64,000 bases of DNA from Arthrobacter frigidicola (GTDB lineage Bacteria; Actinomycetota; Actinomycetes; Actinomycetales; Micrococcaceae). This document shows positions 60,005 to 64,000 of this stretch, piece after piece. Each line of letters begins with the position of its first letter. Within the stretch, counting starts at the first letter, position 1. The stretch lies in NCBI GenBank assembly GCA_003602285.1, contig QZVU01000003.1:451343-515342 (forward strand). The letters are read 5' to 3'. The position numbers and the translations under genes were made by a program. Below the pieces are notes generated by a model. It had not been told where the DNA came from and ran no database searches. It saw nothing but the letters and a program-made list of their open reading frames with translations.

Positions 60005-61876
60005 TTACTGCCGGTCGTCCGCGGTGGCGCGGCGGCGCTTGGCCAGGAAGAACGCCGCGAGCCCTCCGACGACGAGCACTCCGACGACGGGGACGATGAC
60101 CGCTGCGGGGTTGGCCTCGCTGGTCGCCCCGGCCGCTTCGAGCTCACCGGCCGGCGTCGCGCTGTAGACGCCCCAGGGGCCGTTCTGGGCCAGGATGACC
60201 CCGCCCTCCTTGGGCTGGGTGGTGAACGGTCCGAACTTGTCGGACCGGTAGGCCTCGAGGGAGTCGGCGTAGAACAGGACGTGGTTCACGGCGGCGTCGT
60301 AGATCAGTTTCTGGGCGTCGACCACGAGTTCGCTGCGGCGTTCCTGGTCGAGCTCGGTGTGCTGTTCCTTGTAGATGGTGTCGAACTCCGGGGAGCACCA
60401 GTTGGATTCGTTGGTGGCGCCGGTTCCGTCGGCGTTCGGGCGCGAGGAGCACTGGTTGATGGAGAGCTGGAAGTCGGGGTCGGGTCCGATGCCCCATCCG
60501 GTGAAGTACATGTCGTAGTTGCCGAGGATCGAGTCATCGTTGAGCTGGCCCGAGGCCTTGATCTCGGTGGTGGCTTCGATGCCGATTTCCTTCAGCCAGG
60601 GCACCACGTAGTCGGCCATCTGGGCGTGGGTGGGCTTGCTGTTGCTTCCAGCCAGGCGGAGCTTCAGCGGCTTGCCCTCCTTGTCCAGGCGGATGCCGTC
60701 CGGGCCCATCTTGTAGCCGGCCTCGTCGAGGATCCGGTTGGCTTCCTCGGGGTCGTAGCTGTAGGGCAGTTCCTCGTCGGTGTCCCAGTGGTACAGCGGG
60801 TACACGGCGGGGATCTCACCGGTGGCCTGTTCGCCCAGGCCTTCGAGGACCTTCTCCAGCAGGGTCTTGCTGTCGATGGCGCGGGCGATCGCCTTGCGCA
60901 GTTCGATGTCCTTCAGGGCGGGGTTGCCGTCGCCCATGAGCTTGCCCTCGGAGTTGATCGTGCCCGAGTTGATGTTCAGTGCCTGGTAGCGCCGTCCGGC
61001 GCCCGAGTTGACGGTGATGTTCTCCTCGGATTCGAGGGCCTTGTACTGCGCCGGAGTGAGGTCGCCGACGACGTCGAGTTCACCGTTGAGCAGTGCCTGC
61101 ACGGCGGCGTCACTGTTGCGGTAGGGCACGTAGGTGACGGCGTCGACCTTGGCCTTGCCGCGCCAGTAGTTGGGGTTGGCCTTCATGCGCACGCCCGAGC
61201 TCGGGCTGTAGCTTTCGACGGTGAACGGGCCGCTGCCGACGGCGTTCTCGGAGTTCTCGAAGGTGGAGGGGTCGTCGACCTTGGACCAGATGTGCTCGGG
61301 CACGATCGCGAGGTCGGCGCCGGGGTTCGGTGCCTGTGCCTCGTTCAGCGTGATGACGAGGGTCTGGTCGTCCGGGGCCTCGACGGAGTCGATGTTTTCA
61401 AGGAGCGTACCGTTGGCCGCCTTGAGGGTGTCGTTCTCGGCGATCGCGTTGAAGGTCCACGCGGCGTCCTGGGCGGTCACCGGCTCGCCGTCGGACCACT
61501 TCCGGTCCTCGCCGATGGTGTAGGTCCAGGTGGTGCCGTCCTTGGAGGTCTCCCAGGACTCGGCCAGTGCCGGCACGATCTCGTTGTTTTCCGGGCCGTA
61601 GGTGACGAGGCCTTCGTACTGCAGCAGCAGGATGTTGGTGCTGGCCGCCAGGATGGCAGTGAAGGGGTTGAGGGAGTCGATGTCGCCGGTGAGGGCGAGC
61701 TTCAGCGTTGTGTCTTCCGCCTTTTCGCCGGCGGTAGCCGCGGGAACGGCCAGTGCGCCGGGCGTGAGGGCGAGTGCCGCGGCGAGGAGGCCTGCTCCTG
61801 CGGTGCGGCGGAGCCCGGCGCCTCGGGGGAAGGGGCGCAGCGGCCCGTCGGTGGGGATGGGAGACCTGGATGCCAT
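60005..61876 (-). CDS. Peptide-binding protein with C-terminal membrane anchor (DppA type)
   Basis: The 623-residue protein is a family-5 extracellular solute-binding protein (TGDIDSLNPFTAILAASTNI, WSDGEPVTAQDAAWTFNAIA, VEAPDDQTLVITLNEAQAPN). The signal peptide (RRTAGAGLLAAALALTPGAL) ends in an AxA-like site and has no lipobox Cys. Instead a C-terminal span (IVPVVGVLVVGGLAAFFLAK) and basic tail anchor it, an unusual arrangement for this family. It is first in the operon, divergent from the M20 gene, behind two candidate operators. Confidence 0.92.
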   Translation of the reverse strand: MASRSPIPTDGPLRPFPRGAGLRRTAGAGLLAAALALTPGALAVPAATAGEKAEDTTLKLALTGDIDSLNPFTAILAASTNILLLQYEGLVTYGPENNEIVPALAESWETSKDGTTWTYTIGEDRKWSDGEPVTAQDAAWTFNAIAENDTLKAANGTLLENIDSVEAPDDQTLVITLNEAQAPNPGADLAIVPEHIWSKVDDPSTFENSENAVGSGPFTVESYSPSSGVRMKANPNYWRGKAKVDAVTYVPYRNSDAAVQALLNGELDVVGDLTPAQYKALESEENITVNSGAGRRYQALNINSGTINSEGKLMGDGNPALKDIELRKAIARAIDSKTLLEKVLEGLGEQATGEIPAVYPLYHWDTDEELPYSYDPEEANRILDEAGYKMGPDGIRLDKEGKPLKLRLAGSNSKPTHAQMADYVVPWLKEIGIEATTEIKASGQLNDDSILGNYDMYFTGWGIGPDPDFQLSINQCSSRPNADGTGATNESNWCSPEFDTIYKEQHTELDQERRSELVVDAQKLIYDAAVNHVLFYADSLEAYRSDKFGPFTTQPKEGGVILAQNGPWGVYSATPAGELEAAGATSEANPAAVIVPVVGVLVVGGLAAFFLAKRRRATADDRQ

Positions 61877-61999
61877 CGTTTCTCTTTCGCTTGAGCCTGC
61901 CAGCAGGTCAGGGTGGCCGGGGCAGAGCGCCGCGGACCCGATTCCGGTGAGAGAAGAACCCGTCTGGAGTATCGGCCGTCACCACGCTGTGCGGCCGAT

Positions 62000-62014
62000 G
62001 TAAGTAAGCTACAC
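62000..62014. promoter_or_regulatory. Candidate RpiR operator, site B
   Basis: GTAAGTAAGCTACAC matches site A (48768-48782) at 12 of 15 bases. With the preceding T it has TGTA and TACA inverted ends. It lies between the divergent peptide importer and M20 genes. Confidence 0.5.
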
Positions 62015-62028
62015 AGGAGGCCGTTGTG

Positions 62029-62043
62029 ATGCAAACCACTTAC
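62029..62043. promoter_or_regulatory. Candidate RpiR operator, site C (minus strand)
   Basis: The minus strand reads GTAAGTGGTTTGCAT, matching site A at 11 of 15 bases, with all four differences being transitions. Sites B and C are in opposite orientation about 29 bases apart. Confidence 0.4.
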
Positions 62044-62123
62044 CAAGGTGTGTTGGATCACACGGTACAGTCGGAACTCGAGGCGGATTTCTCCGCCGTG
62101 GCACCCCAGCACCGGAGGAACAG

Positions 62124-63440
62124 ATGGGCAGCATCGATACGGCCGAGTTGTGCGCAGCACTCATCCGCTTCGACACCAGCAACTACGGCGAGGGCAAGAG
62201 CGAGGGTGAGCGCGGCGCCGCCGAGTTCATTGCCCGGCTCCTCACCGATGCCGGTTACGCGCCGCAGATCCTCGGGCCCACCCCGGAGCGTGCCTCCGTG
62301 GTCGTGCGGGTGCCCGGCGCCGACCGCTCCCTGCCGGGACTGCTCGTCCACGGTCATCTCGACGTCGTTCCGGCCGAGCCGGAGCAGTGGAGCGTCGATC
62401 CGTTCGCCGGCGAGATCCGCGACGGGTACATCTGGGGCCGGGGCGCCAGCGATATGAAGGACATGGTCGCCATGACCCTTGCCACCCTCCTGACCTGGGC
62501 CGAGGAGGGCACCGGCCCGCAGCGCGACGTCGTCGTCGCCTTCGTCGCCGATGAGGAGGACAAGGGAGACTACGGTGCCCTGTGGCTCGTGGCCGAACAC
62601 CCGGAGCTGTTCGAGGGCGTCGAGGCAGCCGTCGGTGAGTCCGGAGGGGCACCGACCTTCCTCACCTCTGACACCGGCGAGGAGGTGCGGCTGTACCCCG
62701 TGGCGGCCGCCGAGCGCGGCACCATGCACATGCGGATCACGACGACGGGCACCTCCGGCCACGGTTCGCGGCCGAACGCCGACAACGCCGTCATCCACCT
62801 GCTTGAGGCGCTGCACCGGGTCACCGAGCACTCCTGGCCGCTCAAGCTGACGCCGACCGTGAGGGCCTACCTCGAGCAGACGAACGCGGCGCTGGGGCAT
62901 TCGGTGGACCTCACTACCGAGGAAGGCGTCGAGGAAGCGGTGGCGCGGATGGGCGACCTCGGCGGCGTCGCCAGGACCACCATCCGGTGCTCGTCGACGC
63001 CCACGGTGCTCAATGCCGGCTACAAGGTCAACGTCATTCCGGGCATCGCCCATGCCGAACTCGACGTGCGGTGTCTGCCGGGTACCGAGGAAGAGACCCT
63101 GGCGGTGCTCGACGGCCTGCTGGGCCCGCGGGTCTCCCGGGTGTTCATTTCGCACCAGCCGCCGGTGCAGGCGCCGATCGATTCGCCCTGGTTCGACGCC
63201 ATGCGGGCGGCCCTGCAGCGGCACGACCCGGCCGCCGTGGTGGTGCCGCGGTGCATGGGCGGTGGAACCGACGCGAAGGCGTTCACCCCGTTGGGCATCG
63301 CCTGCTACGGCTTTTCACCGCAGGGGGCCGACCCGGAGGGCCGGACCTCGGACGGCGTGCACGGGATCAATGAGCGGGTTTCGGTGCATGGTGTGAGGAC
63401 GGGTCAGCGGATCCTTCAGGACTTCCTGAGCACCGTCTAG
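62124..63440 (+). CDS. M20-family dipeptidase
   Basis: ATG 62124 follows GGAGGA. The 438-residue zinc peptidase shows the metal-site signatures LLVHGHLDVVPA, WGRGASDMKDMVA, VADEEDKGDYG and GGGTDAKAF, with an inserted dimerisation domain starting MHMRITTTGTSGHGSRPNAD. There is no signal peptide. It would split imported dipeptides such as the L-Ala-L-Glu made by the epimerase. It is divergent from the peptide importer, with the shared operator candidates between. Confidence 0.92.
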   Translation: MGSIDTAELCAALIRFDTSNYGEGKSEGERGAAEFIARLLTDAGYAPQILGPTPERASVVVRVPGADRSLPGLLVHGHLDVVPAEPEQWSVDPFAGEIRDGYIWGRGASDMKDMVAMTLATLLTWAEEGTGPQRDVVVAFVADEEDKGDYGALWLVAEHPELFEGVEAAVGESGGAPTFLTSDTGEEVRLYPVAAAERGTMHMRITTTGTSGHGSRPNADNAVIHLLEALHRVTEHSWPLKLTPTVRAYLEQTNAALGHSVDLTTEEGVEEAVARMGDLGGVARTTIRCSSTPTVLNAGYKVNVIPGIAHAELDVRCLPGTEEETLAVLDGLLGPRVSRVFISHQPPVQAPIDSPWFDAMRAALQRHDPAAVVVPRCMGGGTDAKAFTPLGIACYGFSPQGADPEGRTSDGVHGINERVSVHGVRTGQRILQDFLSTV

Positions 63441-63476
63441 GCCCAGCACCGGCCTGCACGGCGCCTCCGGGCGCCT

Positions 63477-64000
63477 CTGCCCACTGATCAGAGCCGATCA
63501 ATGGGCAGAACCGTCTGAAGCCCGCCCGAGGCACATTCCTGCCCACTCACCAGGTTCGGTCACTGGGCAGAACCGTCTGGAATCCTGCCGAGGCACATGG
63601 CTGCCCACTCACCAGGTTCGGTCACTGGGCATATCCGGACATGCCCACTGACCAACGGCGGCCACTGGGCAGAACCGACACCAGCAGGGGTTCCAAGCAC
63701 TCCTGCCCACTGATCACGGCCCGTCACTGGGCAGAACCGTCTGGAATCCTGCCGAGGCACATGGCTGCCCACTCACCAGGTTCGGTCACTGGGCATATCC
63801 GGACATGCCCACTGACCAACGGCGGTCACTGGGCAGGACCGACACCAGCAGGGGTTCCAAGCACTCCTGCCCACTGATCACGGCCCGCCACTGGGCAGAA
63901 CCGTCTGGAATCCTGCCGAGGCACATGGCTGCCCACTCACCAGGTTCGGTCACTGGGCATATCCGGACATGCCCACTGACCAACGGCGGTCACTGGGCAG
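63477..64000. repeat. Array of 32-nt quasi-palindromes in a 164-bp higher-order repeat
   Basis: Ten 32-nt elements start at 63477, 63539, 63601, 63641, 63703, 63765, 63805, 63867, 63929 and 63969. All begin CTGCCCACT or ATGCCCACT and end CACTGGGCA(G/T), except the first, which ends AATGGGCAG. Arms pair over 10-12 of about 13 positions around a 6-base loop. Spacers are 30 or 8 nt. Elements 3-5 form a 164-bp unit that repeats at 63765 and, in part, at 63929. The array runs past the window end. The first element is a good terminator for the M20 gene. Confidence 0.85.

Noticed and set aside
59444-61894. Open frame of about 816 codons on the plus strand
   Set aside because: It is antisense to the peptide-binding protein and permease genes; its Gly/Asp/Val-rich composition is the mirror of GC-rich codon bias and it has no family motif.
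63560-63983. Repeat-containing protein on the minus strand over the hairpin array
   Set aside because: The 164-bp period is not a multiple of three, so each repeat shifts frame; the open frames are a by-product of the repeat sequence.
63477-64000. CRISPR array (32-nt repeats, 30-nt spacers)
   Set aside because: The 30-nt spacers are not unique: the same two sequences recur, some gaps are 8 nt, the repeat units are not identical, and no cas gene or leader is visible.
1-64000. Insertion sequences, prophage, tRNA or rRNA genes
   Set aside because: No transposase or phage-type protein, no cloverleaf-like sequence with a T-loop signature and no rRNA-like stretch was recognised on reading both strands.

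Overview
The window is GC-rich throughout, genes are tightly packed with many ATGA/GTGA overlaps, GTG starts are common, and the families present (ROK and LacI sugar regulators, a TctCBA tricarboxylate transporter with a CitAB-type two-component system, FMN/LLM oxidoreductases, small acidic hypothetical proteins) fit an actinobacterium, most likely a free-living Micrococcales member of the Arthrobacter/Micrococcaceae type. This placement is inferred from gene content and base composition only. No rRNA, tRNA, prophage, transposase or cas gene was seen.

Layout. 0-5 kb: a UPF0303 gene cut by the window edge, small hypotheticals, and a GH1 beta-glucosidase with its LacI regulator behind a clear TTGACA promoter and a GAGAGCGCTCTC operator. 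5-10.2 kb: a coiled-coil protein, a PLP decarboxylase, a double-hotdog thioesterase, an aldo/keto reductase and a DJ-1/PfpI protein. 10.3-14.7 kb: a nitrilase divergent from a set made of a 57-aa membrane protein, an NCS1 permease, a zinc alcohol dehydrogenase and a TetR regulator. 14.8-20.8 kb: a CUT1 sugar ABC importer with a GH13 alpha-glucosidase, divergent from a ROK repressor, with an inverted pair of 15-bp operators between them. 20.9-26.7 kb: an LLM oxidoreductase, gluconokinase, a Kv-type channel, a lipoprotein, an ECF sigma factor and a GAF histidine kinase. 26.7-32.8 kb: tctCBA plus a universal stress protein, divergent from a CitA/CitB-like two-component system. 32.9-36.9 kb: an MFS transporter, a membrane protein, a FUSC-type protein and a Cache-domain protein. 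36.9-45.2 kb: a GntR regulator divergent from a polyamine-type ABC importer, an amidohydrolase with no canonical start codon, and a second GH13 enzyme. 45.3-47.8 kb: small or unlinked genes.

47.8-63.4 kb holds what looks like a two-part cell-wall peptide scavenging system. An RpiR/MurR-type regulator faces a dipeptide epimerase that carries the diagnostic D-x-D motif. About 5 kb further on, a seven-gene overlapping operon (peptide-binding protein, two permeases, a fused double ATPase, an S66 LD-carboxypeptidase and two serine hydrolases of the beta-lactamase fold) is divergent from an M20 dipeptidase. Both intergenic regions carry a similar 15-bp element (GTAAGTRRNYTRCAY), which suggests one regulon. 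Between the two parts lie an HxlR regulator, an NADPH-FMN reductase behind two tandem 18-bp palindromes, and a second LLM monooxygenase.

The last 0.5 kb is an array of at least ten 32-nt quasi-palindromes separated by 30- or 8-nt spacers and arranged as a 164-bp higher-order repeat. It runs off the end of the window.
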